In this document: piece by piece, positions 8,248 to 14,716 of the stretch
How positions within the stretch are numbered: the first letter of the stretch is position 1
Layout of the letters: every line of letters starts with the position of its first letter
Origin: an uncultured Tidjanibacter sp.
GTDB taxonomy: Bacteria; Bacteroidota; Bacteroidia; Bacteroidales; Rikenellaceae
NCBI GenBank assembly: GCA_934663885.1
Contig: CAKUKW010000024.1
Coordinates: 1 to 16,030, forward strand
Length of the DNA: 16,030 bases
Direction: 5' to 3'
Made by a program: the position numbers and the translations under genes
The notes under the pieces: generated by a model
Database searches by the model: none
The model's input: the letters and a program-made list of their open reading frames with translations, nothing else
What the model was told of the DNA's origin: nothing

Positions 8248-9195
8248 ATGAAAAAAATCTTTTTGGTACTCGCCCTGGTGGTGGGTGTAATGACTGCCAA
8301 CGCGCAGGAGATCGAGAGCAAAGAAACGGTAACTACCAGCCCCTCGACGGGCGATTATTTCCAGGGCTACACGCGCCCGCTGACCTTTAACCGTATGATA
8401 CCGCCCTATGCCCTGGAGGTAACATTTAACAAGACGGTACACGTTATTTTCCCTGCCCCTATCCGCTATGTGGATTTAGGCAGCGCAGATCTTCTCGCGG
8501 CGAAAGCCGACGGAACGGAAAACGTGTTGCGCGTTAAGGCGGCTCTGCGGGATTTTAGCCGGGAGAGTAATCTGGCTGTCATTACGGAGGACGGCGCATA
8601 TTATACGTTCAACGTCAAATATGCGGACGAGCCTGTAAAGCTGTCCGTCGAAATGGTGGACTTCCTGCACAATGGCGAGGCAGTAAACCGTCCTAACAAT
8701 GCCCTGGAAATATATATGAATGAATTGGGGCAGGAGTCGCCGCTGCTGGTAAAACTTATCATGCAGTCGATTTATAAGAATGACCGCCGGGAAATAAAGC
8801 ATATCGGCAGTAAGCGTTTCGGCATACAGCACACGCTAAAGGGTATCTATACCCATAACGGGCTGCTGTACTTCCACCTCCAGCTTAAAAACTCGTCGCA
8901 CGTTCCTTTCAATGTCGATTATATCACTTTTAAGATAGTCGATAAGAAGGTGGCGAAACGTACTGCTATCCAGGAGCAGGTTATTTGGCCGCTCCGCGCT
9001 CACAACAACCTGACCGTAATAGGCGGCAACCGTACCGAGCGGGTGGTATTTACCTTGCCGAAATTCACTATCCCGGACGACAAAATGCTGGTCGTGGAAA
9101 TGAACGAGCAGGAAGGCGGGCGGCATCAGTCGTTCACGGTCGATAACGCCGACCTGGTACGCGCAAAGGTTATTAACGAACTGAAGGTAAAATAA
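8248..9195 (+). CDS. traN: TraN, DUF4138 VirB9-like protein
   Basis: The 315-residue exported protein has a signal peptide at 1-19 (cleavage after ANA) and a beta-rich mature domain. The segment TVHVIFPAPIRYVDLGS at about 63-79 resembles the N-terminal strand pattern of VirB9/TrbG proteins. The family is DUF4138 (TraN of Bacteroides conjugative transposons). In the channel it would sit in the periplasm at the outer membrane and pack against the C-terminal domain of TraM, which lies directly upstream. traO follows after two bases. Length and order both match the family. Confidence 0.92.
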   Translation: MKKIFLVLALVVGVMTANAQEIESKETVTTSPSTGDYFQGYTRPLTFNRMIPPYALEVTFNKTVHVIFPAPIRYVDLGSADLLAAKADGTENVLRVKAALRDFSRESNLAVITEDGAYYTFNVKYADEPVKLSVEMVDFLHNGEAVNRPNNALEIYMNELGQESPLLVKLIMQSIYKNDRREIKHIGSKRFGIQHTLKGIYTHNGLLYFHLQLKNSSHVPFNVDYITFKIVDKKVAKRTAIQEQVIWPLRAHNNLTVIGGNRTERVVFTLPKFTIPDDKMLVVEMNEQEGGRHQSFTVDNADLVRAKVINELKVK

Positions 9196-9197
9196 TC

Positions 9198-9782
9198 ATG
9201 AGGGGCAAATTAATCATACTTACGCTGGCGTTATGCTTCGCCCTTTCGGGCGTTGCACACGCGCAGCGTTGCCTCCCCGGTATGCGAGGCATACAGGTAA
9301 CGGGCGGCATGGTGGACGGTATCTATTCATCCAAACAGGATAACGAAGCAGGATATTACTTCGGGGCGGCTATGGCTACCTATGCGAAGAAAGGCAATAA
9401 ATGGGTATTCGGAGCGGAATTTATGCAGCGGCATTACCCGTACCGGGAAATCCGCATACCTATTTCGCAGTTTACGGCGGAAGGCGGATTTTACCTTAAA
9501 ATCCTGTCCGATGCTTCAAAGACCTTTTTCCTCAATTTGGGAGGCTCCGCGCTGGTGGGCTACGAAACGGTAAACTGGGGCGAAAAGTCGCTATATGACG
9601 GCTCAACGCTCCGGGACGAGGACGCTTTTATCGGAGGCGGTGCGGTAACGCTGGAAATCGAAACTTACCTTTCCGACCGGGTTGTGCTGTTGTTTACAGG
9701 CCGGGAGCGGGTGCTGTGGGGTAACTCTACCGGGCACTTTCACACGCAATTCGGTATCGGGCTAAAATTTATAATCAATTAA
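9198..9782 (+). CDS. traO: TraO, outer-membrane conjugation protein
   Basis: The 194-residue product has a signal peptide at 1-22 (cleavage after AHA). The mature part is made of alternating hydrophobic strands and Gly/Tyr-rich turns (YYFGAAMATYAKKGNKWVFGAEF, GGFYLKI, FLNLGGSALVGYE, GGGAVTLEIETYL). It ends in a strand, GIGLKFIIN, with a terminal aromatic/hydrophobic pattern like an outer-membrane beta-barrel signal. This is the usual form of TraO. It probably provides or stabilises the outer-membrane part of the mating channel beside TraN. It starts two bases after traN. In CTnDOT traP follows, but here traQ begins 10 bases later. Confidence 0.88.
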   Translation: MRGKLIILTLALCFALSGVAHAQRCLPGMRGIQVTGGMVDGIYSSKQDNEAGYYFGAAMATYAKKGNKWVFGAEFMQRHYPYREIRIPISQFTAEGGFYLKILSDASKTFFLNLGGSALVGYETVNWGEKSLYDGSTLRDEDAFIGGGAVTLEIETYLSDRVVLLFTGRERVLWGNSTGHFHTQFGIGLKFIIN

Positions 9783-9792
9783 AAACGATGTT

Positions 9793-10242
9793 ATGAAAAA
9801 GTTTAGAAGATTAATAGCCATTACGGTATGGGTGGCCGCGATAGCCCTTATGTTCGTGGCCTGTGATAGCGACCTGGATGTAAAACAGGTATATAGTTTC
9901 AGCCTGGAAACGATGCCCGTACAAAAGAAGATAGTAAACGGCGAAACGGCGGAAATCCGCTGCACTTTAATCCGGGAAGGGGATTACGACCAGGCGCGGT
10001 ATTTTATCCGCTATTTCCAGCCGGACGGTAAGGGAGAGCTTCGCCTGGATGACGGGATGGTGTTTGCACCGAACGACCTTTATCCGCTCGATAGAATGGT
10101 ATTCCGGTTATACTACACGTCGCATTGCGCCGATCAGCAGGTAATCGACGTATATATACAGGATAATTACGGGCAGGTAGTATCGGCGTCGTTTTCCTTC
10201 CAGAACGACAGTAACGAGGAGGAAGGACCCGACGGCGAATAA
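9793..10242 (+). CDS. traQ: TraQ, DUF3872 lipoprotein
   Basis: The 149-residue protein has a basic N-terminus (MKKFRR), a hydrophobic core and a lipobox-like MFVAC with Cys24 as the lipidation site. An acidic stretch DSDLD follows, which may act as the Bacteroidota surface-export signal. The mature part is a single beta-sandwich-like domain (VNGETAEIRCTLIREGDYDQARYFIRYFQPDGKG). The DUF3872 family is TraQ of CTnDOT-type elements. Its precise role in transfer is not known. It is the last gene of the plus-strand tra run, and a strong terminator follows 22 bases after its stop. Confidence 0.88.
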   Translation: MKKFRRLIAITVWVAAIALMFVACDSDLDVKQVYSFSLETMPVQKKIVNGETAEIRCTLIREGDYDQARYFIRYFQPDGKGELRLDDGMVFAPNDLYPLDRMVFRLYYTSHCADQQVIDVYIQDNYGQVVSASFSFQNDSNEEEGPDGE

Positions 10243-10263
10243 TCCGCAGAAAAAACCTGAAAG

Positions 10264-10292
10264 AAAGCGCCCGTTTTATAGCGGGCGTTTTT
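10264..10292 (+). terminator. Rho-independent terminator after traQ
   Basis: CGCCCG (10268-10273) and CGGGCG (10282-10287) form a perfect 6-bp GC stem with an 8-base AT-rich loop, extended by a G-T pair and by A-T pairs. TTTTT follows at 10288-10292. This is a textbook end for the tra operon. Confidence 0.85.
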
Positions 10293-10302
10293 CCTAAAAG
10301 GC

Positions 10303-10310
10303 TATATTTG
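10303..10310 (+). promoter_or_regulatory. Possible promoter (-7 box) for PH-domain gene
   Basis: TATATTTG matches the Bacteroidota -7 consensus TAnnTTTG and lies 16 bases before the ATG at 10327, just after the traQ terminator. No convincing -33 TTTG is seen at the usual spacing. This would give the PH-domain gene and the AT-rich gene their own short-leader transcript. Confidence 0.4.
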
Positions 10311-10326
10311 TGAAAAATACAGTGTT

Positions 10327-10770
10327 ATGGGCTATTTAGAAAATAATTTATCAGCGGGCGAGGTTGTGGTGTATAAGGCGAAGCTACATTTTTTCCTTTT
10401 CGTGCAGCCTATTGTGTTACTTTTGTTGGGGTGGTGGCTTTATGGTACGGAAACGGCTGTAATCCATTACGGCGGGATTTTCCTACTATTTATAGGGGTG
10501 GTATCATTGGTACAGCGCCTAATGGTAAAAATAGGCTCCGCTTATGCGGTAACAAATAAGCGCGTTATCTTAAAGACCGGAGTAATAAGCCGCAGGGCGC
10601 TCGATTTGGTGCTGGCTAAATGCGAGGGATTACATATAAAACAGAGTGTTTGGGGACGCTTATTCGGGTTTGGAACGATAACCGTTACAACCGGCGGCGC
10701 AACGAGCAGCTATCCGTTTGTGTCCGACCCTATGCGATTCAAAAAAGAGATAAACCAACAGATAGGGTAA
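10327..10770 (+). CDS. Bacterial PH-domain (YdbT-like) membrane protein
   Basis: The 147-residue protein has two N-terminal membrane segments (about 21-39 and 46-66). A C-terminal bacterial PH-like domain of the YdbS/YdbT type (bPH_2) follows. The key pattern is YAVTNKRVILKTGVISRRALDLVLAKCEGLHIKQSVWGRLFGFGTITVTTGGA. This is the family's strand-turn signature with QSxxGRLFGFGT. Such proteins are membrane-anchored, and their substrate or partner is generally unknown. The gene lies outside the tra operon, after its terminator. It reads as cargo or accessory rather than a channel part. The AT-rich gene begins 22 bases later and may be co-transcribed. A role in envelope stress or surface exclusion is possible but unsupported. 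Confidence 0.85.
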   Translation: MGYLENNLSAGEVVVYKAKLHFFLFVQPIVLLLLGWWLYGTETAVIHYGGIFLLFIGVVSLVQRLMVKIGSAYAVTNKRVILKTGVISRRALDLVLAKCEGLHIKQSVWGRLFGFGTITVTTGGATSSYPFVSDPMRFKKEINQQIG

Positions 10771-10792
10771 CTGATATTCTTAAATATGTAAT

Positions 10793-11224
10793 ATGGCTGA
10801 TGTGATATATAGAGAAGGAGAAATAAGAAAGCCTAAAAAGGGATTTGAACTATTCAAAGTTTCAGAACCAGATGAAGCACAGTTATTGTCTAAAGACGGT
10901 ATAATAGTTGAAAAACCTATTAATGCTTTTCTTCCTGTTCATGGAGTAAAATTCCATGCATTTATTATTGATTCAAATTATGATAATTTGATATTTCCAG
11001 ATCATCCATTTTGTGTGGTATATCTAATTACACACAGCGAAATGAATGAAAATTATAAAGTAACCCAACAAGACATCGACAATTTCTTGCCAAGAGAATT
11101 TCACTGGGATAATAATAGTCATATATCGAAGGATAAATTTTTAATTATGAAGGAGTTTATTAATTCGGACGATTATTATGGAAGAGTTGATATGGATATA
11201 TTGAGGGATAAACTTATATTTTAA
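10793..11224 (+). CDS. AT-rich orphan protein, unrecognised
   Basis: The 143-residue protein is not one I recognise. It has no signal peptide or membrane segment and reads as a soluble mixed alpha/beta protein with many Asp, Asn and Lys. The strand pattern around VKFHAFIIDSNYDNLIFPDHPFCVVYLITHS is followed by helical YKVTQQDIDNFL. Base composition is strikingly unlike its neighbours: about 32% GC over the first 120 bases against 50-60% in the tra genes, with A/T-ending codons. It follows the PH-domain gene by 22 bases and converges on the minus-strand operon. The composition suggests recent acquisition. Possible roles such as an immunity or anti-defence protein are guesses. Confidence is high that it is coding. 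Confidence 0.7.
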   Translation: MADVIYREGEIRKPKKGFELFKVSEPDEAQLLSKDGIIVEKPINAFLPVHGVKFHAFIIDSNYDNLIFPDHPFCVVYLITHSEMNENYKVTQQDIDNFLPREFHWDNNSHISKDKFLIMKEFINSDDYYGRVDMDILRDKLIF

Positions 11225-11228
11225 GGGT

Positions 11229-11285
11229 GGCTTTTTGTTACTTTTTCTCCCGCCTGGCATCTTTCCCGCTCATGGAAAAAGTAAC
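11229..11285. repeat. Structured repeat, unit 1
   Basis: GGCTTTTT is followed by GTTACTTTTTC (11237-11247), which pairs perfectly with GAAAAAGTAAC (11275-11285) across a 27-base loop beginning TCCCGC and ending GCTCATG. A second unit with the same frame starts 108 bases later. The unit begins four bases after the stop of the AT-rich gene. Confidence 0.75.
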
Positions 11286-11336
11286 CGCCCGAAGGGTGCA
11301 ATGTTCCGATAATCCGAAGGCCGGGACATAGAACAC

Positions 11337-11395
11337 GGCTTTTTGCTTCTTTTTCTCCCGCATAAACTTACCTGTTTGCTCATGGAAAAAGAAGT
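11337..11395. repeat. Structured repeat, unit 2
   Basis: GGCTTTTT is followed by CTTCTTTTTC (11346-11355), which pairs perfectly with GAAAAAGAAG (11385-11394) over a 29-base loop that again begins TCCCGC and ends GCTCATG. Relative to unit 1, two base pairs of the stem changed on both arms together (T-A to C-G, A-T to T-A). This suggests the stem is under selection. Confidence 0.75.
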
Positions 11396-11419
11396 CCGGG
11401 CAAGGTCGCCCCTGCCCGG
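11396..11419 (-). terminator. Probable terminator of the minus-strand ParB operon
   Basis: Read on the minus strand, CCGGGCA/TGCCCGG forms a 7-bp stem (11413-11419 with 11396-11402), extendable to 9 bp across a bulge. ACTTCTTTTTC follows. It lies about 30 bases after the stop of the last minus-strand gene. The T-rich tract doubles as the right part of repeat unit 2. Confidence 0.5.
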
Positions 11420-11449
11420 ATAAGGTTCTTAAATATCGGTTTAACGGCA

Positions 11450-11677
11450 TTACAGCCCATTTTCAGCCATATACCGCAGCCTCCCGGCTACCCACTCAAT
11501 AGAGGGATTGCGGGGGTATTTGAACGTCCTGCGGGCTATATTCTCAATGATTACAACCTCCTGCCGGAGTTGTACCGAATTGCATTGCGGGTCTATTTCG
11601 TTCAAAAGTTCCTCCAGGTCGTAATAATCCTGCTGGGTGGCAATAACCGGATTGCCTATATATGCGTCTATCCTCAT
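11450..11677 (-). CDS. Small hypothetical protein, end of ParB operon
   Basis: The 75-residue soluble protein (MRIDAYIGNPVIATQQDYYDLEELLNEIDPQCNS...) has an acidic helix (DYYDLEELLNEID) and a C-terminal basic half with PSIEWVAGRLRYMAENGL. I do not recognise the family. Its ATG overlaps the TGA of the upstream 59-residue gene in an ATGA junction, so translation is coupled. It is the last gene of the minus-strand operon, and a probable terminator follows. Coding is supported by the overlap, the normal composition and a plausible fold. Confidence 0.65.
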   Translation of the reverse strand: MRIDAYIGNPVIATQQDYYDLEELLNEIDPQCNSVQLRQEVVIIENIARRTFKYPRNPSIEWVAGRLRYMAENGL

Positions 11678-11853
11678 ACCTCGCCGAATTTATCCGTTTC
11701 ACACTCTATTATTACTACCTCGGCATCGTGGGTATATAGGCCGTTTACTTTGGCGTGATCCACCGCTTTGGCCTCGGACGTGAACACGCCGAAAAGTACA
11801 CGGCTTGCCCTTGTCTTATATATGTCTGTCTGAAACAATACAAATACTGTCAT
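11674..11853 (-). CDS. Small hypothetical protein, 59 residues
   Basis: The ORF runs from ATG at 11853 to TGA at 11674. The product begins MTVFVLFQTDIYKTRASRVL and ends ECETDKFGEV. It has beta-strand-like starts (TVFVLFQTD, RVLFGVF), an Ala/Lys helix (TSEAKAVDHAKV) and a strand (EVVIIECE), giving a small alpha/beta domain. I know no name for it. It overlaps the following gene by an ATGA junction and is preceded by a GC-rich hairpin at 11868-11889, after parB. Codon use is normal for the region. Confidence 0.65.
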   Translation of the reverse strand: MTVFVLFQTDIYKTRASRVLFGVFTSEAKAVDHAKVNGLYTHDAEVVIIECETDKFGEV

Positions 11854-11867
11854 AATGGATTTTATAA

Positions 11868-11889
11868 GGGGCGGGAGTTTTCCCGCCCC
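11868..11889 (-). promoter_or_regulatory. Perfect 8-bp hairpin between parB and the 59-residue gene
   Basis: GGGGCGGG (11868-11875) and CCCGCCCC (11882-11889) pair perfectly around a 6-base loop. On the minus strand it follows the parB stop by 18 bases and is followed by TTATAAAATCCATTATG, ending in the next start codon. No T-run follows, so it may be a stability or processing element, or a leaky terminator. A similar hairpin stands before parB. Confidence 0.55.
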
Positions 11890-11907
11890 GGTTAATAATT
11901 CTGTGAT

Positions 11908-13917
11908 TTATCCGACTACCGCTACCGCCGTGCTTTGAGGCTTTACAGGGTTGGCGGGTATAGAGGCAACTTTCGGGGCTTGCTCTTTCGCCTTAACTGT
12001 CGGCTTTTCCTCCGTCTTGCTCCCGGTCTTGGCGGTTACGGTAACTTTGGGCTGTTCCTTTGCCGGGCTTTCGGGCTTGGTCTTGGGAGCGGTCGGCGTG
12101 GTGGTCGCTTTCTTGCTCTCCTTGCCCGGTTTTTCGTTCGTTTTAGCGGGTTTCACTGCCTCGGCGGTCTGCTCTGCCTTTTTCGCTTTGGCATCGGCTT
12201 TCGCTTTCTTTTCGGCCTTTTTCAGCCCTGCGATACGTTCGTCCAGTCGGGCGTTCTTCTTGTCGTATCCCTCCGCTTGTGCGGTTATGATGCCCGCCGT
12301 TTTTTCGGGTAGGTGCTGACTGGCAAACGCCTGTAACATACCGCCTTTTGTATCGGCTACGGTATTGGTGCGCTCGGTTAGGTGGCTATACAGGTAGTCG
12401 CGCCGGATAACGGTTTTCTGTTCCTCTGTGAGCGACCCCACGATTTTCTGTTTCTTCTCGTCCGTCAAACCGTAATAGTCGCTTTCTTTCAGTCCTACCA
12501 CCGGATAATGGCAACGGCGCAACTTGGAAAGCATAAAGAAATACATTGCCTTTTCTTCGTCTGCGGTAAATGCCGACTGCGGTATATCTTCCGTTCGCAA
12601 AAGTTCCTTCAAACCCTCGGCGGTCTTTTCCGCTTTCAGTTCCTCGTTACGTTCTTTCTTGGCAGTCAGTTCTTTAATTAACTGTTCGTTGGTTTTTGTG
12701 TCTTTGGTCGCTACCTCTTTGTAATGTAGCTTAATGCTGTTATCGCCTATCTTGGCATAGACACGGATTTTGCCCTGTTCTTTGAGCGTATCGAGTTCGG
12801 CGGTCTGCTTGGCGTACCTCTCCTGTGCCTTTTCGTACTGCGCCTGTGCTTTATCGAAATCCTCCGGCTTTTTATAGTCGGTAGCTTGCGGAGCGGTCGG
12901 GGCGGTCGGATAGCTTTTAAGATTGTATGTGTGTACGCTCTTAAATTCATACCCGCCCTTTTGTATTATCTGCGTTGCCTCGTTACCCCTGCTGTATGGG
13001 TCGCCGATAAATACAAGTTTCGGGTCTGCAAGGGCTACGGCCTGCGCCTCTGCTACGAGATAAGCCGTTTGCTTGTCGGAAAGGCATTTTTTATCCGTAC
13101 ATCTACCGCACCCGCCACCCTCGGCGAAAAGGTCGAAATTTGTGGAGTTATGGGGGCATTTCAGACAGGCGGTTTTGTCGAAAAGATAATTTTCGAGGTT
13201 GTTTGTGTAACAGGACTGTATTTTGCCCTCCAACGCTCCGGCGGAGATATGACACCATTCGCCCCGGCCGTCCTCGCCTAAACGGTCTTTGAGTATATCG
13301 GTCTGCATTTTCTTGTCGTACTTGCTTATGACTATCCCTGCGGAGGCGGTCAGTTTGCCCGCTCTTACGAGGTCGGCGATACCGGGGATAAGGTCGCAAA
13401 GTTTCAGCATTTGGTAAATGCTTTTTTCGCTCTTGCCGTATTTGACGGCGAGGCTTGCCACATCGTACCGTTTTGTGGCTATGAGGCGTTTGTAAGCCTC
13501 TGCCGCCTCCATTGGGGGCACGTCCTCCCTTTGCAGGTTCTCGGAGATTGAAAGGTCATACGCTTGTTCATCGGTTGCCTCCCGGACTATGCAGGGGATT
13601 TCTGCGAGTTTCAGCAGACGGCAAGCCCTAAAACGGCGCTCCCCGCAAATGATTTCGTACTTTTCGCCCTTTTTGCGTACTGTTATCGGCTGTATCAGTC
13701 CATGAACGGAGATATTTTGCGCCAGTTCCCGGAGTGCATCGGGGTCGAAAGTCTTACGGGCGTTGTAACTGTTCGGCTCGATTAAGTCCGAATTGATGTT
13801 TACGGCTTTGCGTTCGCCGTTGTCGGGAGTGCTTACCACTACTGCGGTTAATACTGCGCTGTTGCTGTTTTCCTGTACTGCTACGGCTGTGCCGTTGTTG
13901 TTCATGTTCGTTGTCAT
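11908..13917 (-). CDS. parB: ParB-family DNA-binding protein with Cys cluster and long basic tail
   Basis: The 669-residue protein has an N-terminal ParB/Spo0J-type domain (about 40-140) with LIEPNSYNARKTF, then ICGERRFRACRL with GERRFRA at 92-98, then ENLQRED at 126-132. A helix-turn-helix stretch (about 150-200, SLAVKYGKSEKSIYQMLKL) follows. Cysteines C251, C254, C270, C273 and C278 suggest a zinc-binding site. Predicted coiled coil runs at about 353-435, and a Lys/Ala/Pro-rich tail of about 100 residues (from 565) looks disordered. A ParB of this length with such a tail is found on mobile elements of Bacteroidota. It could bind a centromere-like or control site. No ParA gene is adjacent; the TraA-type ParA expected upstream of traE in these elements is a possible partner. 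Confidence is high on family and low on role. Confidence 0.92.
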   Translation of the reverse strand: MTTNMNNNGTAVAVQENSNSAVLTAVVVSTPDNGERKAVNINSDLIEPNSYNARKTFDPDALRELAQNISVHGLIQPITVRKKGEKYEIICGERRFRACRLLKLAEIPCIVREATDEQAYDLSISENLQREDVPPMEAAEAYKRLIATKRYDVASLAVKYGKSEKSIYQMLKLCDLIPGIADLVRAGKLTASAGIVISKYDKKMQTDILKDRLGEDGRGEWCHISAGALEGKIQSCYTNNLENYLFDKTACLKCPHNSTNFDLFAEGGGCGRCTDKKCLSDKQTAYLVAEAQAVALADPKLVFIGDPYSRGNEATQIIQKGGYEFKSVHTYNLKSYPTAPTAPQATDYKKPEDFDKAQAQYEKAQERYAKQTAELDTLKEQGKIRVYAKIGDNSIKLHYKEVATKDTKTNEQLIKELTAKKERNEELKAEKTAEGLKELLRTEDIPQSAFTADEEKAMYFFMLSKLRRCHYPVVGLKESDYYGLTDEKKQKIVGSLTEEQKTVIRRDYLYSHLTERTNTVADTKGGMLQAFASQHLPEKTAGIITAQAEGYDKKNARLDERIAGLKKAEKKAKADAKAKKAEQTAEAVKPAKTNEKPGKESKKATTTPTAPKTKPESPAKEQPKVTVTAKTGSKTEEKPTVKAKEQAPKVASIPANPVKPQSTAVAVVG

Positions 13918-13962
13918 AATTGTAATTATTAAGTGATTAAAATTGTTGTTTATGGGATTTAT

Positions 13963-13980
13963 GGGCGAGTTTCCCCGCCC
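13963..13980 (-). promoter_or_regulatory. GC-rich hairpin before parB
   Basis: GGGCG (13963-13967) and CGCCC (13976-13980) form a 5-bp stem. On the minus strand the loop core GGGAAACT resembles the AAAACT loop of the hairpin after parB, and ATAAATCCCATAAA follows. The duplicated layout suggests a shared leader element. Confidence 0.4.
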
Positions 13981-13986
13981 GGATTG

Positions 13987-14487
13987 TTATTTCCGCATCG
14001 AGATTGTTCCCCGGAGGCGATAGGAAAATTTTGCGTTGTATTGCTCTACGTGCTTTCCCAGTTCTTTCCATGCCTCTGCCTCATCGTCAAAGCGGATAAT
14101 ATCGGCTTTGCACTCGGCTATCTGCTTTTTGAGGTATTCGGCCTGTTTATCGGCATTGGCTATCGTCGCGGGGGCGTCGATGCGGTTTTGTTCGTTCGTT
14201 ACCGGATTTACCGTAATGGTATGGTAGTCGATATACCCGCCGTTCTGGTCGCCCGGCATCGAATACCACCTGTTTTGGTAGTCGGCTATCGATATACTGC
14301 CGTTAAGAGAGAAAGAGAGCCGGAGCGGGTTGGGTTGCTCTTTCATGGCGTTTATAAGGCGTATATTCAGCACTTTGCCGTCAAACCGTGCTACCGTTTC
14401 CTTACATACTTCCAATCCTTTCAAAAGGTGGTTATATACCTTTATCTGTTGGAGCATTTGCGCTGTAAATCGTTCTTTGCTTTTCAT
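13987..14487 (-). CDS. Hypothetical protein, ParB operon
   Basis: The 166-residue soluble protein is not recognised. The N-terminal part is helical (RFTAQMLQQIKVYNHLLKGLEVCKETVARFDGK). A beta-rich middle follows (LRLSFSLNGSISIADYQNRWYSMPGDQNGGYIDYHTITVNPVTN), then a predicted coiled coil (about 110-150, ADKQAEYLKKQIAECKADIIRFDDEAEAWKEL). Coding is supported by the ATGA overlap with the upstream Cys-rich gene and by ordinary composition. Its place immediately before parB, in the same orientation, suggests a partner in the same process. I make no functional claim. Confidence 0.75.
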   Translation of the reverse strand: MKSKERFTAQMLQQIKVYNHLLKGLEVCKETVARFDGKVLNIRLINAMKEQPNPLRLSFSLNGSISIADYQNRWYSMPGDQNGGYIDYHTITVNPVTNEQNRIDAPATIANADKQAEYLKKQIAECKADIIRFDDEAEAWKELGKHVEQYNAKFSYRLRGTISMRK

Positions 14488-14705
14488 TGCTGTACGTTTT
14501 TAGGGTTATTGCTCTGTTTGGCGCACACCGGACACACCACGAGGGTTTCCAATATTTCGCTGTCCTGTTTATCGCTCACTTGCCACCCGCACCGAACGCC
14601 GTTGCATTGGCACGTTTGGGGGTTATTTTCCACCCGGAAAAGGTTTGCCGGGTAAATCTGCGCGTAATCGCTTACCGCATCAACTGAATTAAAATACTTT
14701 GTCAT
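14484..14705 (-). CDS. Small Cys-rich protein, putative zinc binding
   Basis: The product has 73 residues, starting at ATG 14705. The sequence CQCNGVRCGW in the middle and CPVCAK near the C-terminus give five cysteines spaced like a zinc ribbon (CxCxxxxC ... CxxC). The N-terminus is MTKYFNSVDAVSDYAQIYP. I do not recognise a named family. The stop overlaps the start of the following gene in ATGA, so translation is coupled. The start was chosen because the longer upstream frame lacks a sensible N-terminus and overlaps the gene at 14717-14953. Confidence 0.65.
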   Translation of the reverse strand: MTKYFNSVDAVSDYAQIYPANLFRVENNPQTCQCNGVRCGWQVSDKQDSEILETLVVCPVCAKQSNNPKNVQQ

Positions 14706-14716
14706 ACCGTTAAATT

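Noticed and set aside
11229..11395. CRISPR array
   Set aside because: Only two units occur, they are imperfect with internal dyads and 108-base spacing, and no cas gene is present.
11238..11450. 70-residue minus-strand frame over the structured repeats
   Set aside because: It is made mostly of the repeat units themselves; the same stem-loop sequences explain it better.
11935..12319. Two open frames opposite the ParB tail
   Set aside because: They arise from the repetitive Lys/Ala codons of the tail read in reverse, giving Phe/Leu/Gly-rich nonsense.
13933..14655. 240-residue plus-strand open frame opposite the 166-residue ParB-operon gene
   Set aside because: It is rich in Cys, Phe and Leu, as expected of an antisense shadow. 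The minus strand has ATGA-coupled genes of normal composition.
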